A DNA stretch of 64,000 bases from Oscillatoriales cyanobacterium CG2_30_40_61 (GCA_001873365.1 MNYZ01000083.1:1-64000), one strand, 5' to 3'. Shown: positions 50,491 to 61,286, counted from the stretch's first letter. Numbers and translations are program-made. Notes: a model not told the origin generated them from the sequence alone.

Positions 50491-52101
50491 ATGACTAAAA
50501 CTAGATTTTTTTCCCCGACAAACCTATTCAGTCTCTTGTCCTTTTTGCTCCTGTTCCCCCTTCCCACCCTCGCCCAAGAACAACAACCCCAAGCTCCAGA
50601 CCTCAACCCTAAATTAAACATCGGTGTAGTACAGCATTTTGGGGACAAACCCACCGACCAACTGATTCTCAAAGCCCAACCCGGAGATCACCTAACCCTG
50701 AAATTTCCCACACCCGAAGACGAAAAACAAATCGATACAGAAACAGTGATCCTGAAAATGGGAGTTGAACCCCTCCCGGAACCGGAAGTTTCAGAACGAG
50801 TGGTTTTGAGTACCCACCGTAGCTATGAAAATGCCGCAGAAGATGCTGAAAAATGGCGATCGCTTGGTTTAGAAGTGGAACTGGCCCAACCCGATCGCTG
50901 GCAAGTTTGGGCCAAACGCAGTGTTTATCATACCCCCCTGTTACGTCGCTGGTTAATCGATAGTTTACAGGCCCAAGGCCATAAAATTCCCCGGCTGGAA
51001 ACCCAAGTTCTCACCCAGAAACGGACTCCCTATTGGATGGCGGCGGGATATCGCTACAACCGCAATCAACTAGAGATTACCAGTACCGAGAATGTGATTC
51101 AAGTCAGTCAAAAAACCAATGACCCCGAACCTTTGGTTTATGGGGGAAGTTTGCGACTCCAGCCCGACGCCTACGGAACCTACACCCTGGTTAATAACGT
51201 ACCGTTAGAGACCTATTTGCGGGGCGTCGTCCCCCATGAAATCGGAGCTTGGCCCCCGGCAGCCTCCATCGAAGCCCAGGCGGTTCTAGCGCGAACCTAC
51301 GCCTTGCGAAATCTGCAACGGTTTGAAGCCGACAACTATCATCTTTGTGCCAATACGGACTGTCAAGTTTATAAAGGATTAACGGAAGTTTATCCCAGTA
51401 CGGATCAAGCCATTGATGTGACTAAAGGTTTAGTTTTAACCCATAATAATCAACTCACCGATGCGGTGTATTTTTCCACCAGTGGGGGAGTCACGGCAAA
51501 TTATAATGATATTTGGAATGGAGAACCCCGGCCCTATTTACAAGGGGTGATTGATGCCCCGAACAAAATTTGGGATTTATCGCAACAAAATTTAGCTTTA
51601 GAACCGAATTTTAGAAAGTTTATCAATCTGAAAACTGGATTTAATGAAACCGGACAATTAGATTTTCGTTGGCGGGAAGAAACTTCTCTAGAAGCCATTG
51701 CCCAACAGCTACGATATTACTTAAAACGGCGTAATCTTCCCAATGCTAATTTTAAGACCGTTAAAAAGGTTGAGGTGGTGGAGCGATCGCCAACGGGCCG
51801 AATTTTGAAAATGACAGTAACCACGGATCAAGGAGTTTTAGAAATTGCCAAGGATGAAATTCAAAGTGCTTTTTTACCCCCAATTAGCACCCTATTTTAT
51901 ATTGATCCGGTTTACAATCCTAATAAAACCCTCAAAGCTTATGTTTTTGTGGGCGGAGGGTTTGGACATGGAGTGGGAATGAGTCAGACGGGATCATATC
52001 ACCTGTCAAAATTAGGATGGTCAAGTGAACAAATTTTAAACTTTTACTTCCCAGGAACCCAACTACAACCTTTAAATTCATCCATGCTATCGGGGAATTA
52101 A
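50491..52101 (+). CDS. SpoIID/LytB domain-containing protein (secreted)
   Basis: Signal peptide; NVPLETYLRGVVPHEIGAWPPAASIEAQAVLARTYAL; FVGGGFGHGVGMSQTGSYHLSKLGWSSEQILNFYFPGT. Confidence 0.92.
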   Translation: MTKTRFFSPTNLFSLLSFLLLFPLPTLAQEQQPQAPDLNPKLNIGVVQHFGDKPTDQLILKAQPGDHLTLKFPTPEDEKQIDTETVILKMGVEPLPEPEVSERVVLSTHRSYENAAEDAEKWRSLGLEVELAQPDRWQVWAKRSVYHTPLLRRWLIDSLQAQGHKIPRLETQVLTQKRTPYWMAAGYRYNRNQLEITSTENVIQVSQKTNDPEPLVYGGSLRLQPDAYGTYTLVNNVPLETYLRGVVPHEIGAWPPAASIEAQAVLARTYALRNLQRFEADNYHLCANTDCQVYKGLTEVYPSTDQAIDVTKGLVLTHNNQLTDAVYFSTSGGVTANYNDIWNGEPRPYLQGVIDAPNKIWDLSQQNLALEPNFRKFINLKTGFNETGQLDFRWREETSLEAIAQQLRYYLKRRNLPNANFKTVKKVEVVERSPTGRILKMTVTTDQGVLEIAKDEIQSAFLPPISTLFYIDPVYNPNKTLKAYVFVGGGFGHGVGMSQTGSYHLSKLGWSSEQILNFYFPGTQLQPLNSSMLSGN

Positions 52102-52215
52102 TTATATTTCTGGGGAATTTAGACAAAAAATCCAAAAAGATCACCATCGCTGCTAATCCAGTAAGGGTTGGGCAGGGATGGGATCAACAAAATTGAACTT
52201 CAAATCGAGAACAAA

Positions 52216-52524
<309 letters not shown>

Positions 52525-52827
52525 TTATGAATTTCGATAGAAACTCCAAAAATCCCTGATCCTCAACCAAAGTTTTGATTATCTTTGGTGGGGATTGTAG
52601 ATTTTCTTCGCCCTCTGATATTACGAGAAAAAGCCTAGGTTGTAAAACCCAATTCGGTTAGGTTTTGAATGGGATTTGTTATAACTTCTGAGGATTACAT
52701 CTTAATTACTTATATTTAGTTCGAGTTTGGCTCCGATCAGTTATTTTAGGCAAAATTAACCCCACCTCTAACAGGGCAAAGGTTTAGGGGTGGGGGTACT
52801 CAAAAAACGCTAAAACTTTAACCTAGA

Positions 52828-53121
52828 TTATAGTTCTTCTTCTTGATGAGTGATAATCGTGCAATCAGAAGTCGGGTAAGCTACGCAAGTTAAAACGAAT
52901 CCATCCTTGATTTGGTCATCATCTAAGAAGTTCTGATCATCTTGGTTGACTGTACCTGAAACCAGTTTACCTGCACAGGAGGAGCAAGAACCGGCACGAC
53001 AGGAATAGGGCAGATCCATACCTTCGTCATCTACCGCCGCGTCCAAAATATAGACATCATCAGCGACAGAAATGGTTTTGTCGCCATCTGGGGTTTTCAG
53101 TGTGACTTTATAAGTGGCCAT
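52828..53121 (-). CDS. petF: Plant-type [2Fe-2S] ferredoxin, tandem paralogue
   Basis: [52 protein letters not shown]. Confidence 0.95.
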   Translation of the reverse strand: MATYKVTLKTPDGDKTISVADDVYILDAAVDDEGMDLPYSCRAGSCSSCAGKLVSGTVNQDDQNFLDDDQIKDGFVLTCVAYPTSDCTIITHQEEEL

Positions 53122-53351
53122 TTAGTGTTCCTCTGGGAAATTTTGATAAAAATATAAAAATCCCTTATACAAGTCAAAAGCATTAATCGGCTTTTGGCTG
53201 CATCACAGATTTTTTCTCCTCTTGATATTAGGAGAAAAAGCGGAAGTTGTAAAACCTTGTCAACCTAGATTTAGAATGGGATTTATTATAAATTTTTCTA
53301 ATTGCATCTTGATTACTTATATCTAGCACCCTTGTCCCTAACCCTGATATC

Positions 53352-54362
53352 ATGAGTCGATTTTTATTTTCCTCTGTTGGTAAGGTTTCCCCACCTCTAC
53401 GGGTGGGAATTGTCGGTACTGGATATGTGGCTAAAATGCGGGCGGCGGCCTTAAAAACGGATTCGCGATCGCAACTGGTGGCCATTGCTGGTAATACCCC
53501 CTCCTCTACCATTGCCTTTAGTCAAGAATTTGATGTGACGGTATCTGCATCCTGGGTGGACTTAATACAACGGCCAGATCTTGATTTGGTGATGATTTCT
53601 ACAGTTAATCGAGATCATGGCAAGATTGCTCGTTATGCCTTAGAACAGGATAAACACGTTGTCGTTGAATATCCCCTGAGTTTAGATCCCCTGGACGCCG
53701 AATCTTTAATTACCCTGGCGCAAGAGAAAAATAAACTCCTCCATGTCGAACATATTGAACTCTTGGGGGGACTGCATAATGCGATTAAAGCGTCCCTGGA
53801 GGCTATTGGTCAAGTCTTTTATCTTCGTTATGTCACGATTAACCCCCAACATCCAGCCCCGGCTAAATGGACATATCAACCGTCTTTATTTGGTTTTCCT
53901 ATCACTGGAGCGTTGTCCCGTTTACATCGATTTACGGATTTATTTGGAACAGTAACCAGTGTCAATTGTCAAGCCCAATATTGGAATATTGAACCGGATC
54001 TCTATAAAGCCTGTTTATGTAATGCTAGGTTAACTTTTAATAATGGTATTCTCGGAGAATCTGTTTATGGGAAAGGGGAAGTTTTTTGGCAGTCTGATAA
54101 TACTTTTACCATCTATGGTGAACAGGGAACTTTAATTTTTACTCCCGAAAAGGGTCAACTAATTCAAAACGATATTATTCAAGATATTCAGGTATCTTCC
54201 CGTCGGGGATTATTTGTTAAAGATACTCAAATGGTTTTAGATTGTCTCTATGAAGGAAAACCCCTTTATGTTACGCCAGAAGCCAGTTTATATACCCTAA
54301 AAGTTGCTGAGGCGGCGCGACAGTCGAGTTTATTGGGGGAAACCGTCAAGATTGATATTTAG
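53352..54362 (+). CDS. bvdR: Gfo/Idh/MocA-type oxidoreductase, biliverdin reductase-like
   Basis: RVGIVGTGYVAKMRAAAL, LLHVEHIELLGGLHNAIK, FGFPITGALSRLHRFTDLFGTV, GKPLYVTPEASLYTLKVAE. Confidence 0.72.
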   Translation: MSRFLFSSVGKVSPPLRVGIVGTGYVAKMRAAALKTDSRSQLVAIAGNTPSSTIAFSQEFDVTVSASWVDLIQRPDLDLVMISTVNRDHGKIARYALEQDKHVVVEYPLSLDPLDAESLITLAQEKNKLLHVEHIELLGGLHNAIKASLEAIGQVFYLRYVTINPQHPAPAKWTYQPSLFGFPITGALSRLHRFTDLFGTVTSVNCQAQYWNIEPDLYKACLCNARLTFNNGILGESVYGKGEVFWQSDNTFTIYGEQGTLIFTPEKGQLIQNDIIQDIQVSSRRGLFVKDTQMVLDCLYEGKPLYVTPEASLYTLKVAEAARQSSLLGETVKIDI

Positions 54363-54380
54363 ATTATTTCCTACTGATAC

Positions 54381-54515
54381 AGAAACCGGGTTTCTGAAAT
54401 CCTATAGATTTTCTATCTAAATCAATGGTAGAAACCCGGTTTCTACAGCAAAGAAACCGGGTTTCTGAAATCCTATAGATTTTCTATCTAAATCAATGGT
54501 AGAAACCCGGTTTCT
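54381..54515. repeat. Two identical 64-bp hairpin units, 71-bp period, in a convergent intergenic region
   Basis: AGAAACCGGGTTTCTGAAATCCTATAGATTTTCTATCTAAATCAATGGTAGAAACCCGGTTTCT at 54381-54444 and 54452-54515. Arms are perfect 15-bp inverted repeats. Confidence 0.95.
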
Positions 54516-54526
54516 TGAGTCTTTGG

Positions 54527-55090
54527 TTATTTATTTTTTTCCAAGTATTTTTGTACTCCTTTCCCCATATCAATTAAATTGGGTTCGAGTTTACTTGCTA
54601 GAATTTGTTCAAATAAATTGGCTAATTGAGTCTTGAGAAAATCGGGAATTCCATCTATTTTATTTGGGTCTAGTTGAATTTCGCCTCTGGTTTGAATTAG
54701 GGTATTATTTTTATCCTCTAAAAAGGTGTTTTTCCCTGAACATTGGAAGGATTCTGTAAAAATTTGGGTTTTAATTTGCCAATCTAAGGTAAAGTCTTGA
54801 TTATTCCAAGTGTCGTATTCTGTCCAACGCAGTTTATCCTGTTTTAATATATTTTCAATCAGGGCGGGAATATCTTCATCCGATTGCCAATCATAAACAG
54901 TATAAACCTTATCGGCTTCTACTCGACGAGAGACTAATTTAAGATCATTTTTATTCGGTAATGAGTTGACCACATCCATTAAATTGTCTCTGTAGGTACT
55001 AAAAACCAGGGGACGAGGGAAGGGAATTTTGATGTCGGTGGCAAGTTTCATAATTAATTCGGTAAAATATTCTAATTTGATATTATACAC
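54527..55090 (-). CDS. Hypothetical protein (SRPBCC/START-like fold suspected)
   Basis: MKLATDIKIPFPRPLVFSTYRDNLMDVVNSLPN; probable start at internal ATG. Confidence 0.7.
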   Translation of the reverse strand: MYNIKLEYFTELIMKLATDIKIPFPRPLVFSTYRDNLMDVVNSLPNKNDLKLVSRRVEADKVYTVYDWQSDEDIPALIENILKQDKLRWTEYDTWNNQDFTLDWQIKTQIFTESFQCSGKNTFLEDKNNTLIQTRGEIQLDPNKIDGIPDFLKTQLANLFEQILASKLEPNLIDMGKGVQKYLEKNK

Positions 55091-55099
55091 TTGAAAAGA

Positions 55100-56062
55100 T
55101 TAGGATTTCGGTTTCAAAAACTCATTTAAGTTATCAAAAGTTCCGCCATAGGTAATTGTAGGGGTATCATAGCCCTTAAGATTAACAATATATTGTTTAA
55201 AATTTTGTTCAGGACAGGCGTGAGTTAGATATTTATAGGTCGTTTCTCCTAATGCAATATCCATACCAATTTCTTTAGTCGAAGATTCTAAACGAAATGC
55301 TGCATTTACCGTATCTCCCAAGGCTGTATAATCAGCAGTACCGCCGCTTCCAGTATTTCCGACCATAGCATATCCAGTATTGATTCCAGCACCCACTCGC
55401 AGAGGAAATGGTAAGGGATAATGATTACTAAGTTCTATGGTAATTTTATGTAATTGACTTAAGGCGTTAGCAATTTTTAACATTTCTTGGGGAGTAACTC
55501 CTTGAGTTCCATGAAACCAAACGGCCATAATTGCATCGCCAATATATTTATCTACCCAACTGCCATTTTCCCTAATAATTTGTCCGGCGTGACGAAACCA
55601 ACGACCAATGACTTCGGATAAAATCCGTTCATCTAATTGTCGAGTTAATACCGTAAAATCCCGAATATCCATAACCATAACCGATATCAAACGGCGAACT
55701 GTTAAAGTAGCGGTAAAATCTTCAGATTCGGGTTCGGAAGGGTCAGTTTCTTGGGTGACATCAGGACAATAAAATTCTAATTCCATTTGTCCGAAAACAA
55801 TATGGTCTCCATTATGTAGGGTAATAGGAATAGTCACCCGCCGACCATTGACAAAAGAACCATTCCGACTTCCTAAATCAATTAAAAAAAACTCTCCATT
55901 TTCCATGCGTTGTAACATGGCGTGGTTACGAGACATCCATCGGTCTTTGATGACAAAAGTATTGTCCTCACTGCGACCAAATGTCCAGTAATTTTTACCC
56001 ATCAGTGGTAAATAGCGATTACCACCTTCGGTATGTAAGACTAAATGGGGAGTTGGTTGCAA
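55100..56062 (-). CDS. FHA domain-containing adenylate/guanylate cyclase (class III)
   Basis: FHA: FGRSEDNTFVIKDRWMSRNHAMLQRMENGEFFLIDLGSRNGSFVNGRRV. Cyclase: ISVMVMDIRDFTVLTRQL, WVDKYIGDAIMAVW, GINTGYAMVGNTGSGGTADYTALGDTVNAAFRLES. Confidence 0.95.
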   Translation of the reverse strand: MQPTPHLVLHTEGGNRYLPLMGKNYWTFGRSEDNTFVIKDRWMSRNHAMLQRMENGEFFLIDLGSRNGSFVNGRRVTIPITLHNGDHIVFGQMELEFYCPDVTQETDPSEPESEDFTATLTVRRLISVMVMDIRDFTVLTRQLDERILSEVIGRWFRHAGQIIRENGSWVDKYIGDAIMAVWFHGTQGVTPQEMLKIANALSQLHKITIELSNHYPLPFPLRVGAGINTGYAMVGNTGSGGTADYTALGDTVNAAFRLESSTKEIGMDIALGETTYKYLTHACPEQNFKQYIVNLKGYDTPTITYGGTFDNLNEFLKPKS

Positions 56063-56178
56063 GGTTGTACAGCGATCGATAGAGAGGATTGAGGGATTAA
56101 AAAGCCACAGCTAAATATTGCCAAAGATTTTGAGGGGCTGGGTGCGGAAACCAAGTCCGCACGTTTGAGGGTTTAGAA

Positions 56179-56739
56179 CTAAGTCACCGAAAGCTCCGAT
56201 TCTGACAAAATTGCTCCCTGCTGTTGGAGGTAACTGAGTAAATCTAAACCTATATTAATTGCACCCGTAAAATCGGCATCCTGAACCGTTGAATCCGTTA
56301 AATTAGCATCTTTCAAATTAGCTCCTCTGAAATTCCCATGATTCAAATTCGCTTCCACGAAATCAGCTTTTAATAAAGTGGCTCGACTCAGATCAGCATA
56401 ACTCAAATTTGCCAAGGATAATGTCGCCCCACTCAAGTCCGCCCCACTCAAGTCGGCTCCACTCAAGTCAACCCCGGTTAAATCTGCCCGGGTCAAATTA
56501 GCCCCACTTAAATTAGCCCCACTTAAATTGGCACAATATAGGTTAGCACCAACGAGATCGGCATTGTATAAATTCACCCCAATTAAGTTAGCCCGAAATA
56601 AGTTAGCCCGAAACAGGTGACATCGAAATAGGCTGGCTCCACTCAAGTCAGCATTATTAAAATCCGCCCGGAATAGGTCTGTATCTCGAAAATCCCGCTT
56701 TCCTGCTGCATAAGCATTCAAAACTTCTTCATTAGTCAT
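56179..56739 (-). CDS. Pentapeptide repeat protein
   Basis: A(N/D)LSGANL-type repeats across most of the ORF. Confidence 0.95.
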   Translation of the reverse strand: MTNEEVLNAYAAGKRDFRDTDLFRADFNNADLSGASLFRCHLFRANLFRANLIGVNLYNADLVGANLYCANLSGANLSGANLTRADLTGVDLSGADLSGADLSGATLSLANLSYADLSRATLLKADFVEANLNHGNFRGANLKDANLTDSTVQDADFTGAINIGLDLLSYLQQQGAILSESELSVT

Positions 56740-57078
56740 ATTTTATTTTCCCAAGTCTAGGATCTATTCTATTGTCGCCCAAAAATAGGTGATCAAGCCC
56801 TGTCCTTGTGCTTGGGCGTAAATTCTAGGGCGGTGAGTGTCAAAACTCCCTCAAATCAATGCTAATCTCTACAAAAGCGGTAAATTGGTGTTTGGTTAGG
56901 ATGACTCCCCATCATCCACTTCAGCCTTACCGATGGATAACCCAAAAACCCCAACTTTACTTAGGGTTAAGGTGGTTGAGGCAATAGGGCTTGCCAATTG
57001 CTGATCAGGTTGTACCAGAACTGCCATCGGCTTTAATATTTGCAGACTTGCTCACATAATTTACGAGGTTCAGATCAG

Positions 57079-57372
57079 ATGAATAAAGAACAACTGGTTC
57101 AAAACACAGCGATTAAAGCTGGTGTCACCAAAAAACAAGCGGATCTAATTGTTTCCGCTATTTGCGAATCCATCATGGAAGCGGTGGCCGATGGGGAAAA
57201 AGTGACTTTGGTGGGTTTTGGGTCATTTGAAGCCAGAGAACGTAAAGCCCGCGAAGGTCGTAATCCTAGCACCGGCGCGCCCATGACTATCCCAGCAACC
57301 ACTGTTCCGGTATTCTCTGCGGGTAAGGCTTTCAAAGAGCTAGTTTCAGGGGTTTCTGATGAAGTGGCTTAG
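57079..57372 (+). CDS. hup: HU family DNA-binding protein
   Basis: MNKEQLVQNTAIKAGVTKKQADLIVSAICESIMEAVADGEKVTLVGFGSFEARERKAREGRNPSTGAPMTIPA. Confidence 0.95.
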   Translation: MNKEQLVQNTAIKAGVTKKQADLIVSAICESIMEAVADGEKVTLVGFGSFEARERKAREGRNPSTGAPMTIPATTVPVFSAGKAFKELVSGVSDEVA

Positions 57373-57488
57373 GCCTTAATTAGTGATTAGTCTGGAGACG
57401 TGCCATGGATGAGTTAATTCGGCTCTTGGTATTGGCGCGTCTCTATGGATGAGTTAATTGTTGATATTCCTAGATTGCTATAAATTAA

Positions 57489-58055
57489 TTAACGGGGGGT
57501 TGGTTGTTGCCCTCCCATCCATCGAGGATAACCATTTTCATCGCGTAATTGTAAGGTTTGATTTTCTTTTTTAATCTCTCCAACCATTAGAATCGGTTGT
57601 CCTCCTCTGTCAATTCGCATTCCTGTCACTTCTACGCTGTCATTTGGCTGAATTTGAAAGTTTTGTTGTTCTAAATACCACTGGGGGCCAAGATGAAGTT
57701 CCAGGGTTTCTGTATTCGTTTTCATCAATAAATGAGCCCTTTGAGACGTTCGATTCCACCGATTTATGGTTTGTATTTCTGTTATTGTTCCCTGAACTGT
57801 TTCTACACGACTTGGATCATACATTGACCCTGAATATTGCCCTTTTCCCCGCGATTTCCCCCCCATCATCGGACGGTTTTGACCCATGAGTTCTTGGCAG
57901 GGTGGCTCAAAATCATTGTCATTATTAGGAATTGGTTGGGGAGAATTTGAGTTAGATTGTGCAAATAAAGGCGGAGAATGAGTCAGGGAAAGAAAAGCAA
58001 TTCCTGTGACTATTAAAACACCTATAATCTGAGTTTTAGATAAATTCATTTTCAT
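57489..58055 (-). CDS. Secreted hypothetical protein co-oriented with the two-component system
   Basis: Signal peptide-like N-terminus; VQGTITEIQTI...SVEVTGMRIDRGGQPILMVGEIKK OB-like segment. Confidence 0.7.
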   Translation of the reverse strand: MKMNLSKTQIIGVLIVTGIAFLSLTHSPPLFAQSNSNSPQPIPNNDNDFEPPCQELMGQNRPMMGGKSRGKGQYSGSMYDPSRVETVQGTITEIQTINRWNRTSQRAHLLMKTNTETLELHLGPQWYLEQQNFQIQPNDSVEVTGMRIDRGGQPILMVGEIKKENQTLQLRDENGYPRWMGGQQPTPR

Positions 58056-58186
58056 AATTCAGTCCTCCTAATCAGTTAACCAATTTTACTGACAGTTATA
58101 TGATAAAGTATCCCCTAGGGGGAGAGTCTAGTTAAGTTGATAAAACTTTAAAAAAAATAGCAAAACTTCATCTGATTAAGAATAGA

Positions 58187-59614
58187 TTAGTTTGTTCTTT
58201 TCCCTTGGGAATAACTTATAAAAGTCGGGGTCGGTTTTAGGGGAAATCTAACGGTAAAAATACTACCCATTCCGGGTTGACTTTCTACTTCAATACTACC
58301 ACGATGAGCGATAACAATTGCTTTAACAATGGCTAATCCTAAACCTGAACCTCCGGTTTTTCGAGAGCGATCGCTATGTACTCGATAAAACCGATCAAAG
58401 ATGCGATTTTGTTCACTTAAAGAAATACCAATTCCGGTATCTTTAACTTGAATTATTGCCTGTTGATGACGGCTATCTAAAGATAAAATAATCTGACCCC
58501 CGGGGGGAGTATATTGAATTGCATTAATCACTAAATTAAAAATAACTCGATAAATTTGTTCTTCATTTCCTATTATATAAATGGGTTCTACACCTCTAAT
58601 TTCTGTTTTTAAAAGGAGTTCGGCATTTAGTACCATTGCCGCTAATTCTTCGTGAGTATCATTAATTAAATCATTTAAACAGCATGATTTTTTAGATAAC
58701 AATACGGTTGCTTGATCCATCCGAGATAATAATAATAAATCCTTGACTAATTCGGAAAGTCGATAATTTTGTCTTTCGATGGTTTTCAAGGTTTCCTTAG
58801 CCTCAGTTTCCCTCAAAGATTCAAGTCTAATTGTGGATTCTACGGTGGCACGAATGGCGGCTAAAGGTGTTCTTAATTCATGGGCTGCATCGGCGGTAAA
58901 TTGTTGAATTTGTTGATAGGAATAATAAATCGGTTCCATGGCAATTCCCGATAATTTCCAACTAGCAAAACCTACTAAAATTAAAGCTAGGGGTAAACCA
59001 ATAACCAAAATTAATGTTACAATAGTCATATATTGATCAAAATCTTGGAGCGATCGCCCTAATTGTAAAGTTCCCCAATTCTGTTGATTACGAGTATGTA
59101 AAATTAAAGCATATTGACGATAGCGAATGCTATTTTTATCCCTGAAAGTTTGCCAAATTTCTCCTTGAGAATGGGAGAATAAATCGAGGTGATTGGTTCG
59201 GGTAAAAGCGACTAAATCCCCGGAGTTATTTAATAAACGAATTAAATAATAGTTGTTATGATAGGGAGCTAATCGATGAAACTCTTGCCCATATTTATCA
59301 ACAATAGGTAAACAATTTAATTCGGAATTAAAATGATTTAAAGGACTATTTTTATGAGATTTTATCAAACATAAATCTGGAATAATTCTTAACACATCAG
59401 GTTCTAACTTTCCTGGTTGTTGTAAAACCGTTTCTAGGCTATCATGTAAAGCTCCCGCCACGGATTCTATTTCACGATCTAGGGTCATCCAATGGGCGTG
59501 AGCGATCGCTTCATAAACCCCCAAACCGCAAATACTTAGAATCACTCCCATTACCCCCGCATAGTAACAGGTTAACCGTAACTTTGTATTTTGAAACAGT
59601 GAATTTTGATTCAT
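58187..59614 (-). CDS. Sensor histidine kinase, RppB-like
   Basis: FTADAAHELRTPLAAIRATVEST, NLVINAIQYTPPGGQI, DTGIGIS, GGSGLGLAIVKAI. Confidence 0.92.
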   Translation of the reverse strand: MNQNSLFQNTKLRLTCYYAGVMGVILSICGLGVYEAIAHAHWMTLDREIESVAGALHDSLETVLQQPGKLEPDVLRIIPDLCLIKSHKNSPLNHFNSELNCLPIVDKYGQEFHRLAPYHNNYYLIRLLNNSGDLVAFTRTNHLDLFSHSQGEIWQTFRDKNSIRYRQYALILHTRNQQNWGTLQLGRSLQDFDQYMTIVTLILVIGLPLALILVGFASWKLSGIAMEPIYYSYQQIQQFTADAAHELRTPLAAIRATVESTIRLESLRETEAKETLKTIERQNYRLSELVKDLLLLSRMDQATVLLSKKSCCLNDLINDTHEELAAMVLNAELLLKTEIRGVEPIYIIGNEEQIYRVIFNLVINAIQYTPPGGQIILSLDSRHQQAIIQVKDTGIGISLSEQNRIFDRFYRVHSDRSRKTGGSGLGLAIVKAIVIAHRGSIEVESQPGMGSIFTVRFPLKPTPTFISYSQGKRTN

Positions 59615-60312
59615 TAATTATTATCTATAATAAAACGATATCCCAAACCATAAACCGTTTCAATTAAATGATCACAACCAATGTCAGAAAGTTTCCGCCT
59701 GAGTAAACGAATTTGAGCCGCCACCACATTACTTTCCGGTTCCAAACCCACTTCCCAAAGTTGACTTAAAAGTTGATCTCGGGTAACAATTTGGTTAGGA
59801 TGTCTCATAAAATAATCTAATAGTTGAAACTCTTTATTGGTTAAACTAATAGTTAAAGGATTATTACTGGCTTTTTGAGAAGAAAAGGTATATAATTGAT
59901 AATCTAACATCAGATAATTTAGCTTTAATTGTTGGGGTTGCAGTTGAGGAGAACGCCGTTGTAAAGCCCGTAAACGGGCTAACAATTCCCCCATCCCAAA
60001 GGGTTTAACTAAATAATCATCCGCCCCGGCATCTAACCCCATAATTTTATCGGCTTCGGTGTCTTTTGCTGTTAACATTAAAATCGGAATCAAACTGCCT
60101 TGGCGTCGTAGTTTTTGACAAAGTTGAATTCCCGATAACCCAGGTAATAACCAATCAAAAATCGCCAAAGTGTATTCCGTCCAGCGATTTTCCAGATAAT
60201 TCCAAGCCTCTATCCCATCCTGAACCCAATCTACAATATAGGCTTTTTGGGTTAATATCCGTTTAATAGCTTCCCCTAAATCGGGTTCATCTTCAACTAA
60301 TAAAATTCTCAT
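59614..60312 (-). CDS. OmpR-family response regulator, RppA-like
   Basis: MRILLVEDEPDLGEAI, IFDWLLPGLSG, GADDYLVKPFGMGELLARLRAL; winged-helix C-terminus. Confidence 0.94.
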   Translation of the reverse strand: MRILLVEDEPDLGEAIKRILTQKAYIVDWVQDGIEAWNYLENRWTEYTLAIFDWLLPGLSGIQLCQKLRRQGSLIPILMLTAKDTEADKIMGLDAGADDYLVKPFGMGELLARLRALQRRSPQLQPQQLKLNYLMLDYQLYTFSSQKASNNPLTISLTNKEFQLLDYFMRHPNQIVTRDQLLSQLWEVGLEPESNVVAAQIRLLRRKLSDIGCDHLIETVYGLGYRFIIDNN

Positions 60313-60372
60313 GGGTTAAAATGTCTAAAATGATCTAAAATTCTTTCCTGTATAAACGACTAAAATAGTGCT

Positions 60373-61275
60373 ATGATTCGCCGACGTTCAACTCCTTGGA
60401 TTCATCAGAAATCGAGATTTATCATTGCTAGTATAGCTGCTTTTGGTGCAGTGATTGCCACCTATTTAACCTTTGTCAAACTGACAGGAGGAAGTGCGGC
60501 TTGTCCGACAACAGGTTGTGATCAAGTTTTGTCAAGTCCCTATGGGATTGTTTTTGGTTTACCTCTGCCTTTGTTTGGGTTGGTGGCTTATATTATCATG
60601 GCGGGGATGGCAGTTTCTCCTTGGTTAATTAACACAGAAACCCAAAAAAGTTTAAGAACAAAAACAGAAGATTGGACATGGCTATTGATGTTTGCTCAAG
60701 CATCTGCCATGATGATTTTCAGTTTTTATCTGATGTATATAATGGCATTTGTCATTAAAGCATTGTGTATTTATTGTACTGCTTCTGCAATTTGTTCTAT
60801 CAGTTTATTCGTTTTAGCTTTATTAGGTAAAGATTGGGAAGATCGGGGTCAACTATTTTTTATTGCGGTAGTAGTAGCAATGATCACATTAATTGGAACC
60901 TTAGCGGTATATGCTCCAATTAATAGCCCTCGTGCCGAAAAAAATACCTTTCAAATTACAACTACCTCTGATCCCGCTAATATTGAACTGGCTGAATATT
61001 TAACCCAGTCTGGGGCTAAAATGTATGGAGCTTTTTGGTGTGGTCACTGCCATGATCAAAAGCAATTATTTGGTCAACAAGCAGTGGATAAAATGCCTTA
61101 TATTGAGTGTGACAAAGAAGGTAAAAATCCTCAGCCTGATTTGTGTAAAGCCAAGAATATTGAAGGTTATCCCACCTGGGAAGTTCAAGGTAAAATGTAT
61201 ACAGGAGTTCAAAGTTTAGAAAAGTTATCAGAGGTTTCAGGATATAAGGGATCTCGGGCTTTTGGCGCTCGTTAA
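60373..61275 (+). CDS. Vitamin K epoxide reductase (VKOR)-thioredoxin-like fusion
   Basis: ATYLTFVKLTGGSAACPTTGCDQVLSSPYG...CIYCTASAIC VKOR domain; C-terminal GAFWCGHCHDQKQLFG thioredoxin-like CxxC. Confidence 0.93.
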   Translation: MIRRRSTPWIHQKSRFIIASIAAFGAVIATYLTFVKLTGGSAACPTTGCDQVLSSPYGIVFGLPLPLFGLVAYIIMAGMAVSPWLINTETQKSLRTKTEDWTWLLMFAQASAMMIFSFYLMYIMAFVIKALCIYCTASAICSISLFVLALLGKDWEDRGQLFFIAVVVAMITLIGTLAVYAPINSPRAEKNTFQITTTSDPANIELAEYLTQSGAKMYGAFWCGHCHDQKQLFGQQAVDKMPYIECDKEGKNPQPDLCKAKNIEGYPTWEVQGKMYTGVQSLEKLSEVSGYKGSRAFGAR

Positions 61276-61286
61276 TATCAATCATT

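Noticed and set aside
54381-54515. Two identical 64-bp units considered as a minimal CRISPR
   Set aside because: The spacer is only 7 bp, there are only two units, and there are no cas genes in the window.
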